A stretch of 64,000 nucleotides of DNA from Flavobacterium aquicola (GCF_003385115.1 NZ_QUNI01000003.1:434001-498000), one strand, 5' to 3'. Counted from the stretch's first letter, positions 8,085 through 18,962 are shown. Numbers and translations are program-made. Notes: a model not told the origin generated them from the sequence alone.

Positions 8085-10097
8085 ATGAAAACAAATGTAA
8101 TACTAGTTTTATTGCTCTTGTTTACTGTTTTTGATTCCTATTCGCAGGATACTTTACGCGAAATCAAAGTGCAGTCCAAACGTAAGAGCATGCAAAAATC
8201 ATATACGCTTACCGGTAACACAACTTTAGTTACCAAAAAAGAACTGCTCAAAGCAGCCTGTTGTAACCTTGCCGAAAGCTTTGAGACCAATCCTTCAATA
8301 GATGTCAATTTTTCGGATGCGCTGACTGGAACCAAGCAAATAAAAATGCTGGGTCTTACAAGTCCTTACCTGATGATGACGCAGGAAAACATTCCTTCTG
8401 TACGCGGGGCTTCGCAAGCATACGGGCTGTCGTTTACGCCTGGACCTTGGATAGAAAGTATTCAGATTACCAAAGGTGCTGGAAGTGTGGTGAACGGTTT
8501 CGAAAGTATTTCGGGACAAATAAATACTGAGTTGATAAAACCAATGTCGGAAGTTCCGTTTTTGCTGAATCTTTATGGTTCGACTGATTCCCGTTTTGAA
8601 CTGAATGCCGATTTTAATCAAAAGATCTCCGATAAATGGGCAACCAGTTTATTGCTTCACGGCAATATGCGAAACTCCAAAATGGATAACAATGACGATG
8701 GGTTTCTGGACAATCCGTTGCAGAAACAATTCAATGTTCTCAACCGTTACCAATATTACAATCCCGAAACAGGCTGGGTGAGTTTCATTAATCTGCAGTA
8801 TATGAATGATACCAAGCAAATGGGGCAGATAAGTTTTAATCCTGATACTGATAAAGGAACAACTAGTTCGTGGGGTTCTGAAATTGATACCCAAAAGATT
8901 GATGTTTCTACAAAAATCGGGTATGTTTTTAAAGACATGCCTTTTCAGAGTTTTGGTTTCCAAAATTCCTTTTCCAGCTACGATCAGGATTCGTATTTTG
9001 GTTTGAGAAATTACAATATCAAGCAGAACAGTTTTTATTCAAACCTTATTTTTAATTCGATTATTAATAATGAAAAAAACAAGTTCGCCACGGGTTTGAA
9101 TTTTACCTATGACAGCTATAGTGAGTTTCTCAATGCCACAGATTACAGCAGAATCGATAATACAGTCGGCGCTTTCTTTGAATATACTTTTGATAACCAA
9201 GATAATTTCAGTCTGATTCTTGGCGGAAGAGTAGATTATGGAAATCGTTTGGGTGTTTTTGCAACGCCGAGAGTGCACATGAAATACAATCCTTGGGAGA
9301 AAGGAGTTTTGAGAATTTCGGCAGGAAGAGGAAAACGTTCAGCAAATATTTTTGCCGAAAATCAAAACTTATTTGCCAGTTCCAGAACTTTTAATATTGT
9401 AAATGCCGGTGGCAAATTATACGGTTTGGATCCTGAAATTGCTTGGAACTACGGTTTGAGTTTTATGCAGGGTTTTAAATTGTTTAACAGAAACGGTGAT
9501 ATTACCGCTGACTTTTACAGAACCAATTTTCAGAATCAGATAGTGGTCGATGTGATGCAGAGTCCGCAACAGGTGATTTTTCATAATTTGGACGGCGCTT
9601 CGTTTGCTAATAGCTTTCAGCTGGAATTCAATTATGAATTGGCAAAACGTCTGGAATTGCGTTCGGCTTATAAATACTATGATATTAAAACCGATTATTT
9701 ATCTGGAAAATTTCAAAGACCTTTGCAGGCCGCTCATCGTTTCTTTGGAAACTTAGGTTATGAAACTGGCAGAACAGATAAAGGACAGCAATGGAAATTT
9801 GATTTCACCTACAACTGGATTGGTGAACAGCAACTGCCATACACAGCCTCAAATCCTGCAGAATTTAGACTTGACGAAAATTCGCCAGCCTATTCTTTGA
9901 TGAATGCACAAATCACCAGAGTTTTTTCTTCTAATTTTGAAGTGTACGCAGGAGGGGAGAACATTGGGAATTATACTCAAAATCCAGCAATTGTAGATGC
10001 GGAAAACCCTTTTGGTCCTAATTTTGATGCAACAATTGTCTATGCTCCTGTATTTGGCCAGATGTATTATGCGGGGTTGCGATTTAAAATAAAATAA
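8085..10097 (+). CDS. TonB-dependent outer-membrane receptor, probable metal uptake
   Basis: The 670-residue receptor has a signal peptide (MKTNVILVLLLLFTVFDSYSQ), a plug domain (LAESFETNPSIDVNFSDALTG ... SVRG, with a KGAGSVVNGFESISGQI segment) and a long beta-barrel ending in an aromatic residue region (MYYAGLRFKIK). It lacks the N-terminal carboxypeptidase-like domain found in SusC proteins, which fits a classical siderophore or metal receptor. A Cys pair (AACCN) lies in the plug. The ATG at 8085 is chosen over a TTG at 8043 because it begins the signal peptide. It is preceded by an HYC_CC_PP gene and followed by an HMA-domain gene, probably one operon. Confidence 0.85.
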   Translation: MKTNVILVLLLLFTVFDSYSQDTLREIKVQSKRKSMQKSYTLTGNTTLVTKKELLKAACCNLAESFETNPSIDVNFSDALTGTKQIKMLGLTSPYLMMTQENIPSVRGASQAYGLSFTPGPWIESIQITKGAGSVVNGFESISGQINTELIKPMSEVPFLLNLYGSTDSRFELNADFNQKISDKWATSLLLHGNMRNSKMDNNDDGFLDNPLQKQFNVLNRYQYYNPETGWVSFINLQYMNDTKQMGQISFNPDTDKGTTSSWGSEIDTQKIDVSTKIGYVFKDMPFQSFGFQNSFSSYDQDSYFGLRNYNIKQNSFYSNLIFNSIINNEKNKFATGLNFTYDSYSEFLNATDYSRIDNTVGAFFEYTFDNQDNFSLILGGRVDYGNRLGVFATPRVHMKYNPWEKGVLRISAGRGKRSANIFAENQNLFASSRTFNIVNAGGKLYGLDPEIAWNYGLSFMQGFKLFNRNGDITADFYRTNFQNQIVVDVMQSPQQVIFHNLDGASFANSFQLEFNYELAKRLELRSAYKYYDIKTDYLSGKFQRPLQAAHRFFGNLGYETGRTDKGQQWKFDFTYNWIGEQQLPYTASNPAEFRLDENSPAYSLMNAQITRVFSSNFEVYAGGENIGNYTQNPAIVDAENPFGPNFDATIVYAPVFGQMYYAGLRFKIK

Positions 10098-10178
10098 GTA
10101 TCAATGGCGATGTCAAAAGACAATGGCAAAAATCAATATCAATAACAATAACAATATTAAATTTTAATACTAAATAAA

Positions 10179-10559
10179 ATGAAAACAAATATTCAAAAAA
10201 ACAGCAACGGTAATATGATAAAAAATGTGTTTTTAATTTTACTAATGACAGTCTTTACATTTTCGGCTCAAGGCCAAGAAAAGAAAAGCAAAAATACTAA
10301 ATACACAACCGAAGTAAACGGTAACTGTGAGCAATGCCAAAAAAGAATACAAAAGGCAGCATATTCGGTTGCGGGGGTAAAATCAGCATCTTGGGATGTT
10401 GCGACACATCAATTGAGTTTGATAATCAATGAAGAAAAATGTTCTTTGATGGATGTTAAAAAAGCAGTTGCCAAAGTTGGTCATGATACAGATAGCGTAA
10501 AAGCTACTAAAGAAGACTATGATAATCTTCATTCATGCTGTCAATATGATAGATTGTAA
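10179..10559 (+). CDS. secreted heavy-metal-associated (HMA) domain protein
   Basis: The product has 126 residues from ATG 10179; an internal ATG at 10215 would place the signal peptide (MIKNVFLILLMTVFTFSAQG) at the very N-terminus and is an alternative start. The mature part is a single HMA fold with the metal-binding CxxC in NGNCEQCQKRIQ, normally a copper or zinc chaperone motif. It ends with a CC pair (HSCCQYDRL). A periplasmic HMA protein behind a TonB receptor would hand over the imported metal. A strong terminator follows, so it ends the operon. Confidence 0.8.
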   Translation: MKTNIQKNSNGNMIKNVFLILLMTVFTFSAQGQEKKSKNTKYTTEVNGNCEQCQKRIQKAAYSVAGVKSASWDVATHQLSLIINEEKCSLMDVKKAVAKVGHDTDSVKATKEDYDNLHSCCQYDRL

Positions 10560-10614
10560 TTCGTTAAAAAAAACTGTTCATTGTGAATTAAGTGAACAAT
10601 TTTATTGATTATTT

Positions 10615-10652
10615 AAAAAGCATCAAAATGATAAGTCAATTTGGTGCTTTTT
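10615..10652 (+). terminator. rho-independent terminator
   Basis: AAAAAGCATCAAA pairs with TTTGGTGCTTTTT (13 bp, one G-T pair), followed by a T-run. It ends the metal-uptake genes. Confidence 0.85.
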
Positions 10653-10755
10653 TTATTGTTTTTTAGCGTTAATAAAACTTTAAAATAAAGTATTATATTG
10701 CCGTTCAACTAAATTATTATTACTTTCACAGCCTAAACAAAAACACAGATAATTT

Positions 10756-11436
10756 ATGAATAATTTTGAATGGACCCAATTAGTAAATCCTGAATTTTAT
10801 ATAACATTTACAATTGGTGGCATTCAACTGGGTTTGTATATTGTTTTGTTTATTGTTTTTGCCGAAACTGGTCTTTTTGCCGGTTTTTTTCTTCCTGGCG
10901 ACAGTCTGCTTTTCCTTGCTGGAATTTACAGCCGTGATTTGATCCAAAATGTAGTTTATATCGAAAGTGATTTTCTAAATCTTGTAATACTTTCATCATT
11001 GGTAGCGCTTTCGGGTATTCTGGGAAATATGGTTGGTTACTGGTTTGGAGCTAAAAGCGGTTATTATTTATACAATAGAGAAGATACGCTTTTGTTCAAG
11101 AAAAAATATTTACTTCAGGCGAAAGAGTTTTTTGATAAACATGGTGGGAAAGCTATTATTTATGCACGTTTTTTACCTATAGTGCGGACTTTTGCCCCAA
11201 TTGTGGCAGGTATAGGAACTATGGACAAAAAGAAGTTTATGTTTTTTAATATATTGAGTTCGATTTTATGGTCTTTCATTTTGATTTTCTCTGGGCATTA
11301 TCTTTACGGAATGTTTTTGGAAATGGGAATTGATTTAAAAGAGCACATTGAGAAAATTGTCATCGGAATTATATTAGTATCCACTTTACCTGTTTTCTTA
11401 AAGATGATAAAGAAAAAAGTGGTTCATCATGAATAA
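10756..11436 (+). CDS. DedA family membrane protein
   Basis: The 226-residue integral membrane protein has the VTT/DedA signatures: an acidic N-terminal motif (FAETGLFAGFFLPGDSLLF) and the conserved basic motif IYARFLPIVRTFAPIVAGIG in the second half. Four to five hydrophobic helices are visible and the C-terminus is basic (KMIKKKVVHHE). DedA proteins act in lipid flipping and membrane homeostasis in other bacteria; the substrate here is unknown. It is a single gene with its own terminator. Confidence 0.9.
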   Translation: MNNFEWTQLVNPEFYITFTIGGIQLGLYIVLFIVFAETGLFAGFFLPGDSLLFLAGIYSRDLIQNVVYIESDFLNLVILSSLVALSGILGNMVGYWFGAKSGYYLYNREDTLLFKKKYLLQAKEFFDKHGGKAIIYARFLPIVRTFAPIVAGIGTMDKKKFMFFNILSSILWSFILIFSGHYLYGMFLEMGIDLKEHIEKIVIGIILVSTLPVFLKMIKKKVVHHE

Positions 11437-11461
11437 TTCTAAACTTTAAAAAATAAAATAG

Positions 11462-11491
11462 ACCGTCTTGTTTTAACTAAAGCAAGGCGGT
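11462..11491 (+). terminator. rho-independent terminator of the dedA-type gene
   Basis: ACCGTCTTGTTTT pairs with AAAGCAAGGCGGT (13 bp, two G-T pairs) around AACT, followed by seven T. Confidence 0.9.
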
Positions 11492-11563
11492 TTTTTTGTA
11501 TAAATTAGCGATAGTTATTAATTAGTTGCAAGCAAACCAAAAAAAAACGCCGAAAACCGAAAT

Positions 11564-12113
11564 ATGAAAATTAGAATCTTAATAGTTGTTTTTCTAGTTT
11601 TTATTTCTTGTAAAAAGGAAATAGAAGAAGAATCCGAAAAAGTCCAAAATAAAGAATATTACACGGTAGAAAAAAGAGAAACTGAAGTTGAAAATATTGA
11701 TACAATTGAAACTTTTAAGAAATACAAAACTAACAAAATTCTGTGTGATTTAGACGGAGATAATTTAAATGAAATAGTTGAAATCGTTAGGGGTAAGAAA
11801 AATGGAAAAAGTGGTTTGAGAATAATCTTCGGCAACGGAAATAGAACTGATTATTTCGGAATGGGAAATAATATATTAGAACAAGGTTTCGACGAACTTG
11901 ATTGGGCAGGAATTTTTGAAAAAGCACCGAAAGATGGAATCTATTGGAATAATGTAAATGAAGAAGGAGAAATATTATCCGAAGAAGAAATAAAAGAAAC
12001 AGATAAAATAAAACTATTAAATGATTGGGATATACATACACGCCGAAGAAAGCTGAGGAGGCGGAATAATATATCTTAAAAATGGAAAATATGAATGGAT
12101 CCAACAGGAATAA
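11564..12113 (+). pseudogene. lipoprotein gene with frameshifted, interrupted 3' end
   Basis: The open frame (11564-12079, 171 codons) starts with a lipoprotein signal (LVFISCKKE). It is acidic and coiled in the middle and has a DLDGDNLNE-type calcium-loop-like stretch. Its last 15 residues (HTRRRKLRRRNNIS) are abruptly basic and look out of frame. From about 12030 the +1 frame instead reads YIHAEES, a TGA, then GGGIIYLKNGKYEWIQQE and a stop at 12111-12113, a sensible C-terminus. The gene therefore carries at least one frameshift and one nonsense change. I do not know its function. A truncated product may still be made. Confidence 0.6.
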
Positions 12114-12276
12114 ATTACCAGTCGCTAACGATTACTACAATGAATTTGAACAATTGGGTTAATGGAAAGGTGGTTTTTGTTTGAATGATTTGGTAAATCT
12201 TAAGAATGGATTAATTTAGTCTGAAACTCGAAGTAGTAGCGGGAAGTTAGTTAGAATTTTAAATAGACAACGTAAA

Positions 12277-12606
12277 ATGAAATACAGCCAAAATTTCACT
12301 TTCATAAAAACTGACAAAAAATTAATCAAATTAAATTTTGACGACATTTTATTTGTAAAAGGATTGGGGAACTATGTAGAGATATTTGTAAAAAACAACA
12401 AAAAGTATGTTTACTACAAAACTTTAAAGGATTTGATTGATAAGCTGCCTGATGAGTTTATGAGAGTCCATAATTCCAGTATTGTAAATTTGAAAAATGT
12501 AGAATATATAGAAAATAATCATTTAATTATTGGTGAACATAAAATTACAATAGCAAAAAGTTACAAAGATTGTCTGTTAAATAGTATTGACAAATTACTG
12601 CTCTAA
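12277..12606 (+). CDS. stand-alone LytTR DNA-binding regulator
   Basis: The 109 residues form one LytTR domain (KLNFDDILFVKGLGNYVEIFV ... LPDEFMRVHNSSIVNLKNVEYIENNHLIIG). The receiver domain of ordinary LytTR response regulators is missing, and the short N-terminal extension holds no membrane segment. Single-domain LytTR proteins bind DNA repeats and usually act locally. The gene sits in a loose, partly decayed stretch between a frameshifted lipoprotein gene and an NTF2-like secreted protein, so its target is not evident. Confidence 0.85.
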   Translation: MKYSQNFTFIKTDKKLIKLNFDDILFVKGLGNYVEIFVKNNKKYVYYKTLKDLIDKLPDEFMRVHNSSIVNLKNVEYIENNHLIIGEHKITIAKSYKDCLLNSIDKLLL

Positions 12607-12701
12607 ATAAGATATATGATAGATTACATACAAACCAAAACGAACTAAATAATTTGTTTTTTTGGTTAAAATTATCTGAGTTGCTTTGTAAAAAAAAGAT
12701 T

Positions 12702-13214
12702 ATGAGACAATTTTTATTTTATTTAACAACTACATTATTTATGATAACATTACATTCAACAGCACAAGACAAATCATTTGAAAATGATGTAAAAACGATC
12801 GATGCATTAATGAAAGCCAGTTATAAGGTTGTTTCAGGAGAAAAGGGCGCAAAAAGACAATGGGACAGAGATAACTATTTACATCATCCAAAAGCCGTAT
12901 ATTCATACTTTGACAGAGAACAGAAAATACAAGCAACACTGACGTTAGAAGAATTTCATAAACAAACTGACGTAATGGTTTTTGGTACAGCTTTTTATGA
13001 AAGTGAAATCAATCGTGAGGTTAGATTTTTTGGCAATATTGCACACGTTTGGAGTACTTATGAAACGAGATTAGAAAAAGAGGGAAAAGTCGAAAGGAGA
13101 GGAATAAATAGCGTTCAGCTAATTTTTGAGAATAATCGCTGGTATATTATTTCTTGGACATTTTGTGGTGAAACCAATGAAAATAGTATTCCAAAAACAT
13201 TTGACCGGAATTAA
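12702..13214 (+). CDS. secreted NTF2/SnoaL-like protein
   Basis: The ATG at 12702 starts a signal peptide (MRQFLFYLTTTLFMITLHSTAQ); the reading frame is open further upstream but without a better start. The mature part (about 148 aa) resembles the DUF4440/SnoaL cone fold: an N-terminal helix (IDALMKASYKVVSGEKG) and beta strands including GNIAHVWSTYETRLEKEGK and NRWYIISWTF. Such domains may be enzymes or ligand-binding proteins, and no catalytic residues can be assigned. It converges on groL with a shared terminator. Confidence 0.65.
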   Translation: MRQFLFYLTTTLFMITLHSTAQDKSFENDVKTIDALMKASYKVVSGEKGAKRQWDRDNYLHHPKAVYSYFDREQKIQATLTLEEFHKQTDVMVFGTAFYESEINREVRFFGNIAHVWSTYETRLEKEGKVERRGINSVQLIFENNRWYIISWTFCGETNENSIPKTFDRN

Positions 13215-13235
13215 TGACTGAAACTAAACGACAAA

Positions 13236-13270
13236 AAAATCCGCCAAGAAAAAATTTCAAGGCGGATTTT
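13236..13270. terminator. bidirectional terminator between the NTF2-like gene and groL
   Basis: AAAATCCGCC and GGCGGATTTT form a 10-bp stem, with a further 4 bp inside after a 2-nt mismatch. A/T runs lie on both sides between convergent genes. Confidence 0.85.
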
Positions 13271-13290
13271 ATATTCAAAATCGGGATGGA

Positions 13291-14946
<1,656 letters not shown>

Positions 14947-14964
14947 TTATTTGTGTATTTGATT

Positions 14965-15240
14965 TTAGATAATTGCTAAAATGTCGTCTTCACGCATAAT
15001 CAAATAATCTTTTCCTTCTAGTTTTAATTCTGTTCCAGCATATTTTCCATAAAGAACTGTATCTCCAACTTTTACAGTTAAAGGTTCGTCTTTTTTGCCG
15101 TTTCCAGCAGCAACAACAGTTCCTTTTTGTGGTTTTTCTTTGGCAGTATCTGGAATAAAAATCCCTGACGCCGTTTTAGTTTCAGCCGCTACTGGTTCGA
15201 TAAGAACTCTATCCGAAAGTGGTTTAATGTTTAAAGCCAT
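14965..15240 (-). CDS. groS: co-chaperonin GroES
   Basis: The 91-residue lid protein of the GroEL system has the usual beginning ([34 protein letters not shown], the last part being the mobile loop that contacts GroEL) and end ([14 protein letters not shown]). It is the first gene of the groS-groL operon. A terminator for secG (15328-15357) separates it from the upstream gene. Confidence 0.97.
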   Translation of the reverse strand: MALNIKPLSDRVLIEPVAAETKTASGIFIPDTAKEKPQKGTVVAAGNGKKDEPLTVKVGDTVLYGKYAGTELKLEGKDYLIMREDDILAII

Positions 15241-15327
15241 GATTTTATATTTATGTTGTTTTTTTTAATGTTTATTTTGATTTCAGAAATTATGCCAGAG
15301 CTTATAAACTGACATTTTTTCTTATAA

Positions 15328-15357
15328 AAAATGCCAGCTTTGACAGGCTGGCATTTT
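15328..15357 (-). terminator. rho-independent terminator of secG
   Basis: The perfect 11-bp stem AAAATGCCAGC / GCTGGCATTTT has an 8-nt loop and T-runs on both sides, just downstream of secG. Confidence 0.9.
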
Positions 15358-15376
15358 ATGTGTTTATTTGAACAAA

Positions 15377-15721
15377 TTATTTTGCTGGTGCTGGAGCTGC
15401 AGGTGTGTTTTCTGCAGGTGCATTCTGAACTGGAGCATTAGTTTTTGGTGTTGCAGTTTCGGTATTGTCAATAATTTTTGAATCTGAATCGCTCAAAGTT
15501 CCTGTGAAACTCAAACCAGAAAGCAAGATTAATGCAATTAGTATAGTTGCCAATGTCCAAGTGCTTTTGTCTAAGAAGTCAGTAGTTTTTTGAACACCGC
15601 CTAACATTTGAGAACCGCTTATTGTAGAAGAAAGTCCGCCTCCTTTAGGATTTTGAACCATGATTACTACGATCAATAGAAAACATACTATTGTAATTAA
15701 AACTAAAAAAATTGAAAACAT
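15377..15721 (-). CDS. secG: preprotein translocase subunit SecG
   Basis: The 114-residue product has two membrane helices and the SecG loop (VMVQNPKGGGLSSTISGSQ) between them, followed by an Ala/Pro-rich tail typical of this phylum. SecG assists SecYE in protein export through the inner membrane. It lies 11 nt behind the TPR-type gene, in the same operon as lptE and the sigma-54 activator further upstream. Confidence 0.95.
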   Translation of the reverse strand: MFSIFLVLITIVCFLLIVVIMVQNPKGGGLSSTISGSQMLGGVQKTTDFLDKSTWTLATILIALILLSGLSFTGTLSDSDSKIIDNTETATPKTNAPVQNAPAENTPAAPAPAK

Positions 15722-15732
15722 ACTATTTATTA

Positions 15733-16689
15733 TTAATTGTTATTTTGTTGAATTATCCTGATATCTTTTATACGGTCTGCAAAGAAACTACTTTTTTCTG
15801 GATATTTCAAAATTAATATTTCATAAGCTTGTATCGCTTTTTGATATTTTTTTTGTTCCAAATAAACTTTGGCTAAAGTCTCCGTCATTAAATAAGAATT
15901 ATCTTCTTTGTTGAGGTCCAGGTTAGGAGTAAATACAACTCCGGGTTTTATCGGCGGAATTTTTGGACTGGTTTCTATAAACTTATCAATTAATTCTGCT
16001 TTTTTCTTTTTGCTGTCTTCAATAATCGGATCGGGTTCTATTTTTACAATAGGCTCCTTTTTTGGTTCTTCTCTTATTATAGGTTCTATTCTCGAAATCT
16101 GAAGCCATTGATGAAATGAATGTGTTTCTGATTTTGAGAAATCGATTGGTTTTCCAGCGTCTAATTTCTTTTCTGTTTCTGTTGTTTCCTCTTCAATTTT
16201 TGAAGGTAGAGCTTCTTTAATAGAGTCAAGAATTGATTGTTCAACATTTTTATCAATGTCTAATCTGTCAATAAAGAGAGAATTGTTATTAGCAGAATTG
16301 ATATTGGCCTCTTTTATAGAAGTAAGAATAGAATGTTCCAAAGGAGTTGTCCTGATTATCGGGGTTTCTTTTTCGATAACTTGACTGGCGACTACAGTTA
16401 TATTGAGTAATTCTTCTAACTTTTTTTCGTAGGTTTTCTTTTGAATTGCTGTAAACGATTCTGAAGTTATAAAATCAAACAAAACGCTACGGTCCGTGGT
16501 ATGAGCAGCAACTATTTTTAGAGCAAAATTGTATTTATAGCTATTTTGATTGTAAAGCCCCTTTAGTCGTAACGCTCGCGCACTTTGAAAGAATGGAAAT
16601 TCATCCAGTACTTTTTCTAAAGCGACAGTTTGAGTTTCGTCGATTTCTTCAGGTTGGTTTAATAAATAATTATAGCTGCTAATGTTCAT
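15733..16689 (-). CDS. TPR-type protein, 318 aa, function unknown
   Basis: The N-terminal 80 residues (NYLLNQPEEIDETQTVALEKVLDEFPFFQSARALRLKGL) have the look of a domain conserved in Flavobacteriia. The centre is charged and low-complexity with many Glu-Pro-Ile repeats, probably disordered. The last 50 residues form a tetratricopeptide pair (MTETLAKVYLEQKKYQKAIQAYEILILKYPEKSSFFADRI). There is no signal peptide, so it is cytoplasmic and probably a scaffold. It lies between lptE and secG, which suggests a link to envelope biogenesis, but this is inference from order only. Confidence 0.7.
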   Translation of the reverse strand: MNISSYNYLLNQPEEIDETQTVALEKVLDEFPFFQSARALRLKGLYNQNSYKYNFALKIVAAHTTDRSVLFDFITSESFTAIQKKTYEKKLEELLNITVVASQVIEKETPIIRTTPLEHSILTSIKEANINSANNNSLFIDRLDIDKNVEQSILDSIKEALPSKIEEETTETEKKLDAGKPIDFSKSETHSFHQWLQISRIEPIIREEPKKEPIVKIEPDPIIEDSKKKKAELIDKFIETSPKIPPIKPGVVFTPNLDLNKEDNSYLMTETLAKVYLEQKKYQKAIQAYEILILKYPEKSSFFADRIKDIRIIQQNNN

Positions 16690-16787
16690 TTGTTTAATAT
16701 TCTATGTTCTAGAATTTAGTTTTCCATGTTAATAATCTAATTTTTTTCTGCTAACTGAAAACTACTTACTGATTACTCTTTTTAAAG

Positions 16788-17291
16788 TTACCATTTAGCT
16801 AATGATTCATTAAAAATATCCTGTGTAATTCTTTCAAAAATTTCTTTTACGGCTTCATCTTTTTTTGCTCCAGTCAATTGTTGGGTAGCAGGATAGTCGT
16901 GATAAAACTCAAAAGATTTTTCGAAATCATCTGCCTCTTTGTTCTTATTAGTAAACCTAACCTGTACTCTAATTTTTAATCGGTTTTGTGCTGCTTTTTG
17001 ATCGGCAGTCGCTGTCATTGGACTAATGCGGTAATCAGTAATTTCTCCTTCATATGTTAAATCACCACTATTTTTTACTAATTGCAGATTCGTCTGATTC
17101 TGAATCAAGTCCTGTAAAGTTAAGGTAAAAGTTCGATCGATACCCGGTTCGATCAAATCGGAATTATTTGGAAAAAAGTTAACTTGATACGTTTTAGCAT
17201 CGATTTTGCCTGTTCCTGTAAAGTTGTAAACGGAACAGCTATTGGTGATGAACAAAGTAACCAGAAGTAATAATGAATATGTTTTTTTCAT
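16788..17291 (-). CDS. lptE: LPS-assembly lipoprotein LptE family
   Basis: The 167-residue lipoprotein has the signal and lipobox TNSCS. The mature part carries the family pattern seen in Bacteroidota (SVYNFTGTGKID..TYQVNFFPN, then LTYEGEITDYRISPM and NRLKIRVQVRFTNK). LptE plugs the LptD barrel and helps place lipopolysaccharide in the outer leaflet. It lies 89 nt downstream of the sigma-54 activator and ahead of the TPR gene and secG, an order common in flavobacteria. Confidence 0.85.
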   Translation of the reverse strand: MKKTYSLLLLVTLFITNSCSVYNFTGTGKIDAKTYQVNFFPNNSDLIEPGIDRTFTLTLQDLIQNQTNLQLVKNSGDLTYEGEITDYRISPMTATADQKAAQNRLKIRVQVRFTNKNKEADDFEKSFEFYHDYPATQQLTGAKKDEAVKEIFERITQDIFNESLAKW

Positions 17292-17380
17292 GTGTGACAG
17301 TAAAATTCTAATTTAATGTGAGTTACTTAAAAAGTAAACTGTTTTCAAAAGTAATCTTTTTAGACCTTCTATTTTGTTTT

Positions 17381-18643
17381 TTACAAATCGAATTGTTTGA
17401 TTTTTCGATATAAAGTGCGTTCCGAAATGCCTAATTCATCTGCTGCAGCTTTTCTTTTTCCTTTGTTTTTTTCTAATGACTTTTTAATCATTTCGATTTC
17501 TTTTTGCTCAAGCCTTAATATTTCTTCCTCTTCGATGGTTTCCGCCAGTAGATAATTGCTGGAATCTTGTTCTTCATAATCATCTTCTCGATTAGAATTA
17601 GGTAAGAATTGAGTTCTTGGTTCTTCTTCAAAATCTATTTCACTTTCCTGATCATCGGAACCGTATATTTTTTTGATAAGCGATTTATTAGTTTCCTGAA
17701 CTTTGGAACTTCCGTTCTGCATTAATTCCAATGTCAGTTTTTTAAGATCGTGCAGATCACTTTTCATATCAAAAAGGACTTTGTACAAAATCTCTCTTTC
17801 GGTATTGAAATCGCTGTCGCCCTTTTTATCTTTTATTACTGAAGGCAAAGTGTTATTGTCTTCTGTAGGCAGGTAGGATTGCAGTGTGGCAGCATTAATA
17901 TCTCTGTTAGTTTCTAATACGGATATTTGTTCGGCAACATTTCGTAATTGTCGAATATTACCGCTCCAGCGAAATTTTTGCAGAAGCAAAATAGCACTTT
18001 CGTCAAGTCGTAGTGGAGGCATTTTGTATTTATTGGCAAAATCGGCAACAAATTTTCTAAACAGTAAATGTATATCTTCCTTGCGTTCTCGCAATGGAGG
18101 CAGGACAATATCAACCGTACTTAAACGATAGTACAAATCTTCACGGAATTTACCTTTTTCGATGGCCTTAAATAAATTGACGTTGGTTGCAGCTACGATT
18201 CGGACATTTGTTTTTTGCACTAGTGACGAACCAACTTTTAAAAACTCACCATTTTCTAAGACACGCAGTAAACGTACTTGAGTAGTCAGTGGTAATTCAC
18301 CTACTTCATCAAGGAAAATAGTTCCGCCATTGGCAACTTCAAAATACCCTTCACGCGTGCTGGTTGCACCTGTAAAAGCACCTTTTTCGTGTCCAAAAAG
18401 TTCACTGTCAATAGTTCCTTCCGGAATAGCTCCGCAGTTTACAGCAATGTATTTTCCGTGTTTTCGATGTGATAAGGAATGGATAATCTTTGGAATGCTT
18501 TCTTTTCCAACACCGCTTTCTCCGGCTACCAACACCGAAATATCGGTAGGAGCAACCTGAATGGCTTTTTCTATCGCACGATTAAGCTTTGGGTCATTCC
18601 CAATAATCTCAAAGCGCTGTTTTATTGATTGTACTGTATCCAT
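17381..18643 (-). CDS. sigma-54-dependent transcriptional activator without receiver domain
   Basis: The 420-residue product begins directly with the AAA+ domain: Walker A GESGVGKE (41-48), the sigma-54 contact loop GAFTGA (88-93) and Walker B GGTIFLDE (106-113). It ends with a Fis-type helix-turn-helix (KNKGKRKAAADELGISERTLYRKIKQF). Between them lies an acidic, probably flexible linker. With no N-terminal sensory domain it may be constitutive or controlled by a partner protein. It opens the run of genes through lptE and secG, where its placement is conserved in many flavobacteria. Confidence 0.93.
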   Translation of the reverse strand: MDTVQSIKQRFEIIGNDPKLNRAIEKAIQVAPTDISVLVAGESGVGKESIPKIIHSLSHRKHGKYIAVNCGAIPEGTIDSELFGHEKGAFTGATSTREGYFEVANGGTIFLDEVGELPLTTQVRLLRVLENGEFLKVGSSLVQKTNVRIVAATNVNLFKAIEKGKFREDLYYRLSTVDIVLPPLRERKEDIHLLFRKFVADFANKYKMPPLRLDESAILLLQKFRWSGNIRQLRNVAEQISVLETNRDINAATLQSYLPTEDNNTLPSVIKDKKGDSDFNTEREILYKVLFDMKSDLHDLKKLTLELMQNGSSKVQETNKSLIKKIYGSDDQESEIDFEEEPRTQFLPNSNREDDYEEQDSSNYLLAETIEEEEILRLEQKEIEMIKKSLEKNKGKRKAAADELGISERTLYRKIKQFDL

Positions 18644-18753
18644 TTTTGAAGGTTCAAAGTTTAAATGTTTAAACTGCTTACTTTAATGATTTTTATGTTT
18701 AATGAATTAAAAATTGCTCTAATTCGTTGTTTTTATTCTTTAATGAAAGTTTT

Positions 18754-18900
18754 TTACTGTTTTGGCTCTGCTAAAGTGTCTTTTTGAACGGTAGTTTTTT
18801 CAGTCTTATGTTTTGGGAAATAGGTTCTGATTAGATAGAACGTTGTTCCAAAAGCAACGATGAAAGTAATTAAAGCGATAAGTATATTTTTTCTAGACAT
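18754..18900 (-). CDS. small membrane protein, 48 aa
   Basis: A 48-codon frame begins at ATG 18900 (MSRKNILIALITFIVAFGTTFYL) with one transmembrane helix. A basic stretch (RTYFPKHK) and a polar Thr/Lys/Glu tail follow. It lies 110 nt upstream of the sigma-54 activator in the same direction. I do not recognise it. The good start context, clean hydrophobic helix and positive-inside charge make it a likely gene. Confidence 0.6.
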   Translation of the reverse strand: MSRKNILIALITFIVAFGTTFYLIRTYFPKHKTEKTTVQKDTLAEPKQ

Positions 18901-18921
18901 ATGAATGTTTTTTTATCTTTT

Positions 18922-18940
18922 GCCACAGATTAAAAAGATT
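18922..18940 (+). repeat. 19-bp inverted repeat, left copy
   Basis: GCCACAGATTAAAAAGATT here is perfectly repeated in inverse orientation at 19398-19416. The two copies enclose the GxxExxY gene. Confidence 0.85.
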
Positions 18941-18962
18941 AGCACAGATTTTTTAATCTTTG

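Noticed and set aside
15241..15327. CIRCE element before groS
   Set aside because: No TTAGCACTC/GAGTGCTAA inverted repeat is present in the region.
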